64,000 nucleotides of DNA from Pseudomonas sp. ML96 (GTDB lineage Bacteria; Pseudomonadota; Gammaproteobacteria; Pseudomonadales; Pseudomonadaceae): the NCBI RefSeq assembly GCF_000761545.1, contig NZ_JPMY01000029.1, positions 19,503-83,502 of the forward strand, in the 5' to 3' direction. The notes under the pieces are model-generated. The model did no database searches and was not told where the DNA came from. It saw only the letters and a list, made by a program, of their open reading frames with translations. This document shows, piece by piece, positions 40,914-50,149 of the stretch (position 1 is the first letter of the stretch; each line of letters opens with the position of its first letter). The position numbers and the translations under genes are program-made.

Positions 40914-41867
40914 TCAAAGATCCAGCACCAGGCAGCTGCTCCTGGCCCTGGAGCAGCAGGGCGTGAACTGGTCGTTGCGGGCATGTTCTGCGGCGTCGAG
41001 GAACAGGTCGCGGTGTTCCGGTTCGCCATCCAGTACACGAACCAGGCAGGTACCGCAGATGCCCTGGCCGCAGGCGCTCGGGATAGCGAACCCGGCTGCT
41101 TCCAGCACCTCCAGCGCCGAGCTGTGCGGCGGAACCTGCAGCAGCTGACCGCTGCTGTGGATGCGCAGAGTGAAGCTGCCGTCGTCGGCTGTGCTGCTGG
41201 TCGTGGCGCTGAAGTATTCGCGGTGCAGCTGGCTTTCCTCCCAGCCCTGGGCGCGGGCACTGCCCAGGATATGTTCCATGAAACCGCCGGGGCCGCAGAC
41301 ATACAGATGGAGGTCGCGTGCCGGCGCGCCGAGCAGGTGGCTGGCATCGAGCTTCTGCTGCTCGGGGCCCTCATCGAAATGCAGGTGCACCTGCCGGGCA
41401 AAAGCGCTGTGGCTCAGCTGCTCGACAAAGGCGGCCTGCTCGGCCGAGCGCGCGCAGTAATGCAGCTCGAAGTCGGCTCCCTGCTGGTGCAGGTGTTGCG
41501 CCATGCACAGGATCGGCGTGATGCCGATACCTCCGGCGAACAGCAGGCTGCGCCCGCTGCTCGGCACCAGGGGGAACAGGTTGCGTGGCGGGCTGATCCG
41601 TAGCTGCTGGCCAACTCTCAGCGACTCATGCACGCTGCTTGAGCCGCCACGGGAAGCGGGATCCTTGAGCACGGCGATGCAGTAGCGCTGGCGCTCATCC
41701 GGCGGGTTGCACAGCGAGTACTGGCGCACTTGGCCAGCGGGCAGGTGCAGGTCGATATGGGCGCCTGCCGCGAAGGCCGGCAAGGGCTCCCGGTTGGTTT
41801 GCACCAGTTCCAGGCTGATGATGTCCCGGGCTTCCAGGCGCATGGCGCGGATGGTCACGTCGATCAT
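40914..41867 (-). CDS. vanB: Vanillate O-demethylase reductase subunit
   Basis: This is a 317-residue reductase with an FMN barrel ([14 protein letters not shown]), NADH domain ([24 protein letters not shown]) and C-terminal ferredoxin ([22 protein letters not shown]). It transfers electrons from NADH to VanA. Its start overlaps the vanA stop by 4 nt, the normal vanAB arrangement. It is paralogous to the reductase at 26 kb, sharing all motifs but with a more GC-rich coding style. Confidence in the name rests mainly on the canonical vanA and vanR next to it. Confidence 0.93.
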   Translation of the reverse strand: MIDVTIRAMRLEARDIISLELVQTNREPLPAFAAGAHIDLHLPAGQVRQYSLCNPPDERQRYCIAVLKDPASRGGSSSVHESLRVGQQLRISPPRNLFPLVPSSGRSLLFAGGIGITPILCMAQHLHQQGADFELHYCARSAEQAAFVEQLSHSAFARQVHLHFDEGPEQQKLDASHLLGAPARDLHLYVCGPGGFMEHILGSARAQGWEESQLHREYFSATTSSTADDGSFTLRIHSSGQLLQVPPHSSALEVLEAAGFAIPSACGQGICGTCLVRVLDGEPEHRDLFLDAAEHARNDQFTPCCSRARSSCLVLDL

Positions 41868-42922
41868 TCCGCGCTCCTGGAAACCAGGGCTTCAGCCGGT
41901 TGTTCCCGAGCGATGATGCGTTCGAGCACCCGGCGCGCCTGCACGCCACCGGCGTCGATATTCAGCTTCAGCAGGGCGCGCTGCGGGTAGGCCAGCAGGT
42001 TGCGCTGTTGCTGTTCGAGCATCTCCAGGTCTTCGCTGAAGATCTTGCCCTGGCCTTCACGGATGCTTGCCGTAAGCTCGGCATCGGCTGGCTTGAAGTC
42101 GCGGGCCATGCCCCAGAAGTACCAGATCGAGGTGTCGCTTTCCGGGGTGATGAAGTCGACCACTATGCTGCCGGCCTTGTCAGCCGCGGCCGCCTCGTAA
42201 CCGCCTTTGCCGGCGTGGGCGACGCCCACTTCGATCAGTACATGGCTCGGTGGGCTGAAGCGGCAGATCTGCCAGCGATCCACCGGCACGTCGTCGGTCA
42301 GGCCGTTGCTGCGCAGCGCCGCGCGCCAGAAGGGCGGGGCCATGATGTTGGGCATGAAGCGGCTGGTGACCACCTGCTCGCCATCCACGCGAGTGGTGAC
42401 AGGCACCTCGTCGATTTCCTTCTGGCCGATGCTGGAAGCATGCACGTAGGTCTCGTGGGTGAGATCCATCAGGTTGTCGATCATCAGCCGGTAGTCGCAC
42501 TGGATGTGGTACAGGCCGCCACCATAGGCCCACTTGGGGTTGTCGGCCCATTCCAGGTGGGGAATCAGTGCCGGGTCGGCCTGGCTCGGGTCGCCGGGCC
42601 ATAGCCAGATGAAGCCGTAGCGTTCCTCCACCGGGTAACTCCTGTTGCAGGGAAAACCCTGCACGCGCTGGCCAGGCATGGAAACGGTCTTGCCATCGCA
42701 GCCCATGGTCAGGCCGTGATAGCCGCAGACCAGCAGGCCGTCGCGGATAAAGCCGAGTGACAGCGGCGCGCCACGGTGCGGGCAGAAGTCTTCGACGGCG
42801 GCGACCCGGCCCCCCGGGCCGCGGTAGAACACGATCTTTTCGTTGCAGATCTGGCGACCCAGTGGCTTCTCGGCGATCTCGTTCGGGGTGCAGGCGACGT
42901 ACCAGGTGTTTTTCGGAAACAT
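41864..42922 (-). CDS. vanA: Vanillate O-demethylase oxygenase subunit
   Basis: This 352-residue Rieske oxygenase is canonical Van[17 protein letters not shown] start, Rieske ligands in [11 protein letters not shown] and CGYHGLTM, and the iron-site segment [18 protein letters not shown]. It demethylates vanillate to protocatechuate and formaldehyde. It is divergent from vanR, with VanR operators in between, one of them about 24 nt upstream of the coding start. No fdhA is attached here, so formaldehyde from this enzyme would be handled elsewhere, for instance by the FdhA at 24 kb. Confidence 0.95.
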   Translation of the reverse strand: MFPKNTWYVACTPNEIAEKPLGRQICNEKIVFYRGPGGRVAAVEDFCPHRGAPLSLGFIRDGLLVCGYHGLTMGCDGKTVSMPGQRVQGFPCNRSYPVEERYGFIWLWPGDPSQADPALIPHLEWADNPKWAYGGGLYHIQCDYRLMIDNLMDLTHETYVHASSIGQKEIDEVPVTTRVDGEQVVTSRFMPNIMAPPFWRAALRSNGLTDDVPVDRWQICRFSPPSHVLIEVGVAHAGKGGYEAAAADKAGSIVVDFITPESDTSIWYFWGMARDFKPADAELTASIREGQGKIFSEDLEMLEQQQRNLLAYPQRALLKLNIDAGGVQARRVLERIIAREQPAEALVSRSAE

Positions 42923-42936
42923 GGCTTTCCTCAGGC

Positions 42937-42948
42937 TTTGTTTTTATT
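42937..42948 (-). promoter_or_regulatory. A-rich Hfq/Crc-type leader motif of vanA
   Basis: Minus-strand AATAAAAACAAA contains AATAAAAA, lying between the VanR operator and the vanA ATG and overlapping the operator edge. Confidence 0.45.
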
Positions 42949-42957
42949 GGATCCAAT
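42946..42957. promoter_or_regulatory. VanR operator (vanA side)
   Basis: ATTGGATCCAAT is a perfect palindrome identical to the VanR operator known from Caulobacter and used as VanO. It is located just upstream of vanA. Confidence 0.9.
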
Positions 42958-42998
42958 TTATGGCGAATAGGCTTGGATTCCTATCCGCGTAGCCCTGA

Positions 42999-43008
42999 AT
43001 GGATCCAT
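42999..43008. promoter_or_regulatory. Degenerate third VanR-like site
   Basis: ATGGATCCAT has the same GGATCC core as the two full operators, with altered flanks, and lies between them. It may be a weak auxiliary site or coincidence. Confidence 0.4.
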
Positions 43009-43085
43009 GTTCGGGCGGTAATCGCACTAATCTCTGGGCGGGATGCCACTTCGAAGAACAGATCGAGAGCAGGTACACTGCCTGC

Positions 43086-43097
43086 ATTGGATCCAAT
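43086..43097. promoter_or_regulatory. VanR operator (vanR side)
   Basis: The second exact copy of ATTGGATCCAAT ends 12 nt before the vanR start codon, suitable for autoregulation. Confidence 0.9.
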
Positions 43098-43109
43098 CAA
43101 GAGGTCGCC

Positions 43110-43820
43110 ATGAGCGGTGCAGGGCAGCGGGTATTGAGCGTGTTGCGCAAGATGATTGCCGATGGCGAGCTGCCTGGCGGCGAGCGTGTTGCCGAGATCC
43201 CCACGGCTGAGCGCCTGGGGGTTTCGCGCATGCCGGTGCGCATGGCGTTCCGCGCGCTGGAGCAGGAGGGCTTGCTGATCCGCCAGGGTGCTCGGGGTTT
43301 TGCCGTGCGCCAGGTCACGGCCGAGGGTCTGGCCGGAGCGGTGGAGGTGCGCGGGGTGCTGGAAGGCCTGGCGGCACGACAGGCCGCCGAGCGCGGGGTC
43401 GCTCCGGCGCTAAAAGCTGTCCTGCTGGAGTGTCTGCTGCAGGGCGATCAGCTGTTCGCCAAGGGCCATGTCAGCGAAGAGGATCTTGCCGAGTATCACG
43501 ACATCAACAAGCGCTTCCATCAGGCGATAGTCGAGGCCAGCGGCAATCCGGCCATCGCTGCGGCATTGGCGCGCAATGATCAGTTGCCGTTTGCCTCGGT
43601 CAGTTCCCTGGCGGTGAATCGCAACAACCTGGCCCAGGAATATCGCCGCTTCAATTTTGCCCACATGCAGCACCATGCGGTGGTGGATGCCGTGCTGGGC
43701 CAGCAGGGCGCGAGGGCCGAGGCGATCATGCGCGAGCACGCCAATGCGACCTTGGGCTATGCCCGCCTGTTTGGGGCGGCCAATGGCATGGCGGCCGAGG
43801 GGATGAAGATCATTCAGTGA
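43110..43820 (+). CDS. vanR: GntR/FadR-family repressor of vanAB
   Basis: This 236-residue regulator has an N-terminal GntR winged helix (DGELPGGERVAEIPTAERLG, SRMPVRMAFRALEQEGLL) and a C-terminal helical FCD domain with the ligand/metal residues of the VCV subfamily (EYHDINKRFHQAI). Position divergent from vanA, and two ATTGGATCCAAT sites, identify it as VanR, which releases DNA when vanillate binds. ATG 43110 is chosen by the GAGG upstream; the long open frame before it spans the operators. It ends 19 nt from the convergent ferR. Confidence 0.93.
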   Translation: MSGAGQRVLSVLRKMIADGELPGGERVAEIPTAERLGVSRMPVRMAFRALEQEGLLIRQGARGFAVRQVTAEGLAGAVEVRGVLEGLAARQAAERGVAPALKAVLLECLLQGDQLFAKGHVSEEDLAEYHDINKRFHQAIVEASGNPAIAAALARNDQLPFASVSSLAVNRNNLAQEYRRFNFAHMQHHAVVDAVLGQQGARAEAIMREHANATLGYARLFGAANGMAAEGMKIIQ

Positions 43821-43839
43821 GGCGGCTGCGCAACGCTGC

Positions 43840-44310
43840 TCAGGCGCCGCGGTAGAGCCGGTTGAGCAGCGACAGCAGTTGCTCGCGCTCCGCGGCGTTC
43901 AGTGCGCTGGTGGACTCCAGGTCGCTTTGCCGAACCACTTCCTTGAGCTGCTTGAGCAGCTGCTCGCCGCCCTTGCTGAGGAACAGGCCGTAGGAGCGCT
44001 TGTCCGGATTGCTGCGCACGCGCATGGCCAGGCCGCGGGCCTCCAGCTTGTTGATCATCAGCACGGCCTGCGGTGGCTCGATCGCCAGCGCCTTGGCCAG
44101 GTCTGCCTGCATCAGCCCCGGCGACTGCTCGATGATGCTCAGCGCGGTGAACTGCGCCGGGCGGATGTCGTGCTCCTCCAGCCGGCTGGTGAGGTGCTGG
44201 GTGAGCTTCATCTGCACGCGCCGCATCATGTAACCCACCAGGTTGTTCAGCGCGCTGTCGAGTGCCTCCGAGGCAACCGGGGGCGGCGTGGTTTTGGGCT
44301 TGCGCGGCAT
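43840..44310 (-). CDS. ferR: MarR-family regulator of ferulate catabolism
   Basis: This is a 156-residue MarR protein with the helix-turn-helix/wing region MQADLAKALAIEPPQAVLMINKLEARGLAMRV and SNPDKRSYGLFLSKGG. It is divergent from ech-vdh-fcs-aat, the place of FerR in Pseudomonas, where it represses the operon until a hydroxycinnamoyl-CoA thioester is present. An AT-rich palindrome over the ech -35 hexamer is its likely target. It converges with vanR, so the regulators of the two linked pathways lie back to back. Confidence 0.88.
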   Translation of the reverse strand: MPRKPKTTPPPVASEALDSALNNLVGYMMRRVQMKLTQHLTSRLEEHDIRPAQFTALSIIEQSPGLMQADLAKALAIEPPQAVLMINKLEARGLAMRVRSNPDKRSYGLFLSKGGEQLLKQLKEVVRQSDLESTSALNAAEREQLLSLLNRLYRGA

Positions 44311-44501
44311 GGGACTGTCCTGTTCCTGTCGATATGATTAAGCATTGTAATGATTTGCCCGGCTTATGCCCAGCCGCTGCACGCCGGAAAAGCGTGGTCT
44401 GCGCCGCGCCCTTGGTTATTCACGCGCCAATCCTGTCTGGCTATGCGCGGTATGGTCCGGTCTGCGCTGCGCTCTTTGATGGATGTCGGATTTTAAAATA
44501 A

Positions 44502-44537
44502 TAGTTAATTGACATAACTAAATTGACCGCTTAGTTT
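44502..44537 (+). promoter_or_regulatory. ech promoter with probable FerR operator
   Basis: TAGTTA (44502-44507) and TAACTA (44515-44520) flank a consensus TTGACA -35 (44509-44514). TAGTTT (44532-44537) is a fair -10 at 17-bp spacing. Repressor binding would cover the -35. Confidence 0.7.
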
Positions 44538-44570
44538 GACACCACCAAACAGACAAACGAGGCGTGTGAC

Positions 44571-45401
44571 ATGAGTAGCTACGAAGGCCGCTGGCAAACC
44601 GTGAAGGTCGAAGTGGAAGCGGGGATTGCCTGGGTGATCCTCAACCGACCGGAGAAGCGCAATGCGATGAGCCCGACCCTCAACCGCGAGATGGTCGAGG
44701 TGCTGGAAACCCTGGAGCAGGACGCCGATGCGCGCGTGCTGGTGCTGACCGGCGCCGGCGAGTCGTGGACTGCCGGCATGGATCTCAAGGAGTACTTCCG
44801 CGAAGTCGACGCCGGCCCGGAAATCCTCCAGGAGAAGATCCGCCGCGAGGCCTCGCAATGGCAGTGGAAGCTGCTGCGCATGTACACCAAGCCGACCATC
44901 GCCATGGTCAACGGCTGGTGCTTCGGTGGCGGCTTCAGCCCGTTGGTGGCCTGCGATCTGGCGATCTGCGCCGACGAGGCGACCTTCGGCCTGTCCGAGA
45001 TCAACTGGGGCATCCCGCCGGGCAACCTGGTGAGCAAGGCCATGGCCGACACCTGCGGCCACCGCGAGTCGCTGTACTACATCATGACCGGCAAGACCTT
45101 CGGTGGGCAGAAGGCCGCGGCCATGGGCCTGGTCAACCAGAGCGTGCCGCTGGCGCAGCTGCGTGAAACCACCATCGAGCTGGCCAACAACCTGCTGGAG
45201 AAGAACCCGGTGGTGCTGCGCGCCGCCAAGATCGGCTTCAAGCGCTGCCGCGAGCTGACCTGGGAGCAGAACGAGGATTACCTGTACGCCAAGCTCGACC
45301 AGTCGCGCCTGCTCGACACCGAAGGCGGCCGCGAGCAGGGCATGAAGCAGTTCCTCGACGACAAGAGCATCAAGCCCGGCCTGCAGGCCTACAAGCGCTG
45401 A
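44571..45401 (+). CDS. ech: p-Hydroxycinnamoyl-CoA hydratase/lyase (feruloyl-CoA to vanillin)
   Basis: This 276-residue crotonase has the same length as the Pseudomonas fluorescens enzyme (HCHL). The residues known from that enzyme fall at identical positions: Ser123 (GGGFSPL), Glu143 (GLSEINWG) and Tyr239 (DYLYAK). It hydrates feruloyl-CoA and cleaves it to vanillin and acetyl-CoA. It is the first gene of the ferulate operon behind the FerR-type promoter. The coding style (CTG, GCC, AAG, strong GC at third positions) is that of a highly expressed Pseudomonas core gene and differs from the flanking accessory genes. Confidence 0.97.
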   Translation: MSSYEGRWQTVKVEVEAGIAWVILNRPEKRNAMSPTLNREMVEVLETLEQDADARVLVLTGAGESWTAGMDLKEYFREVDAGPEILQEKIRREASQWQWKLLRMYTKPTIAMVNGWCFGGGFSPLVACDLAICADEATFGLSEINWGIPPGNLVSKAMADTCGHRESLYYIMTGKTFGGQKAAAMGLVNQSVPLAQLRETTIELANNLLEKNPVVLRAAKIGFKRCRELTWEQNEDYLYAKLDQSRLLDTEGGREQGMKQFLDDKSIKPGLQAYKR

Positions 45402-45455
45402 GCCTCAGGGCTGGGCCGCGGGCCTAGCCCTCAACATTTTTATCCGAGGTGTTCC

Positions 45456-46904
45456 ATGTTCGACGTGCCCCTGCTGATCGCCGGCCAGGCTTGCCCGGCT
45501 GCCGATGGCCGTACCTTCGAGCGGCGCAGTCCGTTCACCGGTGAGGTGGTGTCGCGGGTTGCCGCAGCCACCCTGGAAGATGCCGATGCGGCAGTAGCGG
45601 CGGCCCAGGCTGCTTTTCCTGCCTGGGCCGCGCTGGCGCCTGGCGAGCGGCGCCTGCGCCTGCTCAAGGCCGCCGAGCTGATGGAGGCGCGCTCGGCCGA
45701 GTTCATGGGCGCTGCCAGCGAGACTGGCGCGGCGGCCAACTGGTACGGCTTCAACGTGCAACTGGCCGCCGGCATGCTGCGCGAAGCGGCGGCGATGACC
45801 ACGCAGATTCTCGGCGAGGTGATCCCCTCCAACGTCCCCGGCAGCTTCGCCATGGGCCTGCGCCAGCCGTGCGGCGTGGTGCTCGGCATCGCGCCGTGGA
45901 ACGCCCCGGTGATCCTCGGCGTGCGCGCCCTGGCCATGCCGCTGGCCTGCGGCAATACCGTGGTGCTGAAAGCCTCGGAGCTGAGTCCCTTCACCCACCG
46001 CCTGATCGGCCAGGTGCTGCACGAGGCCGGGCTGGGCGACGGTGTGGTCAACGTCATCAGCAATGCTCCGGAAGATGCGCCGGCCATAGTCGCGCGGCTG
46101 ATCGCCAACCCGGCGGTGCGTCGCGTCAACTTCACCGGCTCCACCCATGTCGGGCGTATCGTCGGCGAGCTGGCCGCGCGTCATCTCAAGCCGGCGCTGC
46201 TGGAGCTGGGCGGCAAGGCACCCATGCTGGTGCTGGACGATGCCGACCTGGACGCCGCGGTGGATGCGGCGGTGTTCGGCGCCTACTTCAACCAGGGGCA
46301 GATCTGCATGTCCACCGAGCGCCTGATCGTCGACGCCAAGGTGGCCGATGCCTTCGTGCTCAAACTGGCCTTCCGCGTTGCCAAGCTGCGCGCCGGCAAC
46401 CCGCAGGATGGTGGTGCGGTGCTCGGTTCGCTGATCGATGCCGCCGCCGGCCAGCGGATCAAGGCGCTGGTGGATGATGCTGTGGCCAAGGGCGCCTGCC
46501 TGGTCGCCGGTGGCGAGCTCGACGGTAGCATCATGCAGCCGGTGCTGCTCGACGAGGTAACCACCGAGATGCGCCTGTACCGCGAGGAGTCCTTCGGCCC
46601 GGTGGCCGTGGTGCTGCGCGGCGAGGGTGACGAAGAGCTGCTGCGCCTGGCCAACGACTCGGAGTTCGGCCTGTCGGCGGCGATCTTCAGCCGCAACGTG
46701 TCGCGCGCCCTGGCGCTGGCCCAGCGGGTCGAGTCCGGTATCTGCCATATCAACGGGCCGACTGTGCACGACGAGGCGCAGATGCCCTTCGGCGGGGTCA
46801 AGTCCAGCGGCTACGGCAGCTTCGGCAGCCGCGCTTCGATCGAGCATTTCACCCAGTTGCGCTGGGTGACGGTGCAGAACGGGCCGCGTCATTATCCGAT
46901 CTGA
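45456..46904 (+). CDS. vdh: Vanillin dehydrogenase
   Basis: This 482-residue NAD-dependent aldehyde dehydrogenase has the catalytic Glu region LLELGGKAPMLVLDDADLD and the catalytic Cys in NQGQICMSTERL, with GIAPWNAPVIL as substrate/cofactor segment and HINGPTVHDEAQMPFGG near the C-terminus, a signature of the vanillin/salicylaldehyde group. It converts vanillin from Ech to vanillate for VanAB. It lies 54 nt after ech. A long minus-strand open frame over it is a GC artefact. Confidence 0.95.
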   Translation: MFDVPLLIAGQACPAADGRTFERRSPFTGEVVSRVAAATLEDADAAVAAAQAAFPAWAALAPGERRLRLLKAAELMEARSAEFMGAASETGAAANWYGFNVQLAAGMLREAAAMTTQILGEVIPSNVPGSFAMGLRQPCGVVLGIAPWNAPVILGVRALAMPLACGNTVVLKASELSPFTHRLIGQVLHEAGLGDGVVNVISNAPEDAPAIVARLIANPAVRRVNFTGSTHVGRIVGELAARHLKPALLELGGKAPMLVLDDADLDAAVDAAVFGAYFNQGQICMSTERLIVDAKVADAFVLKLAFRVAKLRAGNPQDGGAVLGSLIDAAAGQRIKALVDDAVAKGACLVAGGELDGSIMQPVLLDEVTTEMRLYREESFGPVAVVLRGEGDEELLRLANDSEFGLSAAIFSRNVSRALALAQRVESGICHINGPTVHDEAQMPFGGVKSSGYGSFGSRASIEHFTQLRWVTVQNGPRHYPI

Positions 46905-46915
46905 TGGCGTGTAGC

Positions 46916-46936
46916 GGGGCGCTGCGCAAGCGCCCC
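46916..46936 (+). terminator. Hairpin between vdh and fcs
   Basis: GGGGCGC (46916-46922) and GCGCCCC (46930-46936) pair perfectly with a 7-nt loop; no T tract follows. It may give partial termination or mRNA processing between ech-vdh and fcs-aat. Confidence 0.4.
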
Positions 46937-46945
46937 GGTTGGATT

Positions 46946-46958
46946 AGAACAAGAACAA
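46946..46958 (+). promoter_or_regulatory. A-rich Hfq/Crc-type leader motif
   Basis: AGAACAAGAACAA includes AACAAGAA and AAGAACAA. It lies 64 nt before the fcs start, farther than in the other genes. Confidence 0.35.
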
Positions 46959-47021
46959 TCCGTGCGCCCGGAGCAGGATGCGAATATCCCTCCGCAGGCG
47001 TCGCAACAGAGGAAAGGCGAA

Positions 47022-48899
47022 GTGAATGTTGAATCCATGGCGCAGCGGCCGGAGCCGGTGCGCTATCGCCAGGTTGCCATCGGCCATCCGCCGGTGACCA
47101 TCAGCCCCGGCGCCGACGGGGTTATCTACCTGCGCCCCGAGGAGCCGTTGCAGGCCATGCCCGAGCGCCTGCTCGAGCGCCTGCTGCAATGGGCCGAGGT
47201 GAAGCCGGAGGCGACCCTGGTGGCCGAGCGGGCTGCCGATGGCAGCTGGCGGCGCATCAGTTATGCCGAGATGCTGCGCAACGTGCGCGCGCTTGCCCAG
47301 GCGCTGCTGGGCTACGGGCTGTCCGCCGAGCGGCCGCTGGTGATCCTCTCCGGCAATGACCTGGAGCACCTGCAGCTTGCCTTCGCCGCCCTGTATGCCG
47401 GCATTCCCTATTGCCCGGTGTCGCCGGCCTACGCGCTGCTGTCGCAGGATCTGGCCAAGCTGCGGCATATCTTCGACCTGCTGCAGCCGGGGCTGATCTT
47501 CGCCGCCGATGCGCAGCCGTTCCAGCGCGCCATCGAGACGCTGACGCCGGTCGCCACGCCGCTGATCTTCACCCGTGGTGAACTGCCGGGGCGCAGCAGT
47601 CTGGCCTTTGCCGAGCTGCTGGAGCAGGACGACTGCAGCCAGGCCGATCAGGCCTTCGCCGCAACGAACGCCAACAGCATCGCCAAGTTCCTCTTCACCT
47701 CCGGTTCGACCAAGCTGCCCAAGGCCGTGCCCACCACCCAGGGCATGCTCTGCGCCAACCAGCAGATGCTCCTGCAGACTTTTCCCGAGTTCGCCGTGGA
47801 ACCGCCGGTGCTGGTCGACTGGCTGCCGTGGAACCACACCTTCGGCGGTAGCCACAACGTCGGCATCGTCCTGTACAACGGCGGCAGCCTGTATATCGAT
47901 GGCGGCAAGCCGACCCCGCAGGGCATGGCCGAGACCCTGCGCAACCTCAAGGAAATCGCGCCGACCGCCTACCTCACCGTGCCCAAGGGCTGGGAGGAGC
48001 TGGCCGGCGCGCTGGAACGCGACGCCGAGCTGCGGAGCAATTTCTTCAGCCGCATGAAGCTGTTCTTCTTCGCCGCGGCGGGCCTGTCGCAAAGCGTCTG
48101 GGATCGTCTCGACCGGCTGGCCGAGCAGCACTGCGGCGAGCGCATCCGCATGATGGCCGGGCTGGGCATGACCGAGGCTTCGCCGTCCTGCACCTTCACC
48201 ACCGGGCCGCTGTCGATGGCTGGCTACGTCGGCCTGCCGGCGCCGGGTTGCGAGGTCAAGCTGGTGCCGCTCGAGGGCAAGCTGGAAGCGCGCTTTCGCG
48301 GGCCGCACATCATGGCCGGCTACTGGCGTTCGCCACAGCAGACCGCCGAGGCCTTCGACGAGGAGGGCTTCTACCGCTCCGGCGATGCACTGAAGTTCGC
48401 CGATGCCCAGCAGCCGCAACTGGGGCTGATGTTCGACGGGCGCATCGCCGAGGACTTCAAGCTTTCTTCCGGCGTATTCGTCAGCGTCGGCCCGCTGCGC
48501 AACCGCTCGGTGCTGGACGGTTCGCCCTACGTGCAGGATGTGGTGGTGGCCGGGCCGGATCGCGAATGCCTGGGCCTGCTGGTATTCCCGCGTCTGCCTG
48601 AGTGCCGGGCGCTGGCGCAGCTGGAGGCGTCGGCCAGCGATGCCGAGGTGCTGGCCAACGACGTGGTGCGAACCTGGTTCGCCGAGTGGCTGCAGCGCCT
48701 GAATCGCCAGGCCACTGGCAATGCCAATCGCGTGGAATGGATCGTCCTGCTGCAGGAACCGCCATCCATCGACCGTGGCGAGATCACCGACAAGGGCAGC
48801 ATCAACCAGCGCGCCGTGCTGCAGGTGCGCGCCGCCCAGGTGGAGGAGCTGTACCGTGGCAGGGAAGAGCAGGTGATCCGCTATGAGGTGGCGCCATGA
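47022..48899 (+). CDS. fcs: Feruloyl-CoA synthetase
   Basis: This 625-residue adenylate-forming enzyme has the P-loop FLFTSGSTKLPKAVP, motif WLPWNHTFGG typical of feruloyl-CoA synthetases, AGLGMTEASPS, and YRSGDALKF as the adenylate motif. It activates ferulate, coumarate and caffeate with ATP and CoA for Ech. GTG 47022 is chosen because GAGGAAAGG lies 5-9 nt before it; alternatives are ATG 47037 and GTG 46962. Its stop overlaps the thiolase start by 4 nt. Confidence 0.94.
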   Translation: MNVESMAQRPEPVRYRQVAIGHPPVTISPGADGVIYLRPEEPLQAMPERLLERLLQWAEVKPEATLVAERAADGSWRRISYAEMLRNVRALAQALLGYGLSAERPLVILSGNDLEHLQLAFAALYAGIPYCPVSPAYALLSQDLAKLRHIFDLLQPGLIFAADAQPFQRAIETLTPVATPLIFTRGELPGRSSLAFAELLEQDDCSQADQAFAATNANSIAKFLFTSGSTKLPKAVPTTQGMLCANQQMLLQTFPEFAVEPPVLVDWLPWNHTFGGSHNVGIVLYNGGSLYIDGGKPTPQGMAETLRNLKEIAPTAYLTVPKGWEELAGALERDAELRSNFFSRMKLFFFAAAGLSQSVWDRLDRLAEQHCGERIRMMAGLGMTEASPSCTFTTGPLSMAGYVGLPAPGCEVKLVPLEGKLEARFRGPHIMAGYWRSPQQTAEAFDEEGFYRSGDALKFADAQQPQLGLMFDGRIAEDFKLSSGVFVSVGPLRNRSVLDGSPYVQDVVVAGPDRECLGLLVFPRLPECRALAQLEASASDAEVLANDVVRTWFAEWLQRLNRQATGNANRVEWIVLLQEPPSIDRGEITDKGSINQRAVLQVRAAQVEELYRGREEQVIRYEVAP

Positions 48900-50143
48900 T
48901 CCAGCCGGGCGGGCTCTATTCGGCATTTGCCGATACGGCGCTCCTGGATGCGGTGCGCACGCCCTGGGTCGATTGTGGCGGGGCGTTGGCGCAGGTCTCG
49001 CCCATCGACCTGGGGATCAAGGTCGCGCGCGAGGTGTTTGCCCGCGCGGCTGTCGATCCGGCCGCGGTGCAGTGCGTACTAGCCGGTTCCATGGCCCAGG
49101 CCAGCTTCGATGCCTACATGCTGCCACGCCATATCGGCCTGTACAGCGGCGTGCCGCAGGCAGTGCCGGCGCTGGCCGTGCAGCGCATCTGCGGTACCGG
49201 CTTCGAGCTGCTGCGCCAGGCCGGCCTGGAGCTGGCCGGCGGTGCCGAGCTGGCGCTGTGCGTGGCGGCCGAATCGATGTCACGCAACCCCATCGCCGCC
49301 TACACCCACCGCCAGGGCTTTCGCCTGGGCGCGCCGGTGGAGTTCAAGGACTTCCTCTGGGAGGCGCTGTACGACCCGGCGCCGGGGATCGATATGATCT
49401 CCACGGCGGAGAACCTGGCCCGTACGTACGGCATCAGTCGCGAGCGGGTCGATGCCTTCGCCCTGGCCAGTTTCGAGCGGGCCCTAGTGGCGCGTGAGCT
49501 GCCCTGGTACGCCGAGGATCTGGTCAGCGTGGTGGCCGAGCGCTTCGAGCTGCCCGGCTACCAAGCACGCGGTATCGAGCTACCGCGCGGCGTCGAGGCG
49601 GTCACCGCCGACAGCCATCCGCGTGGCACCAGCCTGGAGTCCCTGGCGCGGCTGCGCCCGGTGCATGCCGGCGGCGTGCAGACGGCCGGCAACAGCTGCG
49701 CGGTGGTCGACGGTGCGGCGGCCGCTCTGGTCGGGCGCGAGTCCACTGCCACGCGCCCGCCATTAGCTCGTCTGCTGGCGGTCAGCGCAGTGGGTGTGGC
49801 GCCCGAAGTGATGGGCATCGGCCCGGTCGACGCGATCCGTCTGCTGCTGAGTCGCAGCGGCCTGCAGTTGGACGACATCGACCTGTTCGAGATCAACGAG
49901 GCCCAGGGCGCGCAGGTGCTGGCGGTACAGCAGGAGCTGGGGATCCGGGATGCGCGTCTCAACCGCTGCGGCGGCTCTATCGCCATCGGCCATCCGCTGG
50001 CGGCCACCGGCCTGCGCCTGTGCATGACCCTGGCTCGCCAGCTGCAGCAGGGCAGGCATCACTATGGTGTGGCCGCAGCTTGTATCGGCGGCGGGCAGGG
50101 CATGGCGGTGCTGCTGGAGAACCCGCAGTTCATCAGCCGCTGA
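48896..50143 (+). CDS. aat: Thiolase (beta-ketothiolase of the ferulate cluster)
   Basis: This 415-residue thiolase has the reactive Cys in VQRICGTGFELL, the base His in GGSIAIGHPLAATG and the second Cys in AAACIGGGQGM. In Pseudomonas ferulate clusters an equivalent ketothiolase (aat) sits beside fcs. It is thought to serve a beta-oxidative side branch and is not essential for the Ech route. ATG overlaps the fcs stop by 4 nt. The stop is 6 nt from the stop of the convergent AraC gene. Confidence 0.88.
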   Translation: MIQPGGLYSAFADTALLDAVRTPWVDCGGALAQVSPIDLGIKVAREVFARAAVDPAAVQCVLAGSMAQASFDAYMLPRHIGLYSGVPQAVPALAVQRICGTGFELLRQAGLELAGGAELALCVAAESMSRNPIAAYTHRQGFRLGAPVEFKDFLWEALYDPAPGIDMISTAENLARTYGISRERVDAFALASFERALVARELPWYAEDLVSVVAERFELPGYQARGIELPRGVEAVTADSHPRGTSLESLARLRPVHAGGVQTAGNSCAVVDGAAAALVGRESTATRPPLARLLAVSAVGVAPEVMGIGPVDAIRLLLSRSGLQLDDIDLFEINEAQGAQVLAVQQELGIRDARLNRCGGSIAIGHPLAATGLRLCMTLARQLQQGRHHYGVAAACIGGGQGMAVLLENPQFISR

Positions 50144-50149
50144 GCGCCA

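Noticed and set aside
45405..48926. Very long minus-strand open frames opposite vdh and fcs
   Set aside because: They mirror GC-rich codons of well-identified genes. Their sequences are His/Gln/Arg-rich without domains, typical of antisense artefacts.
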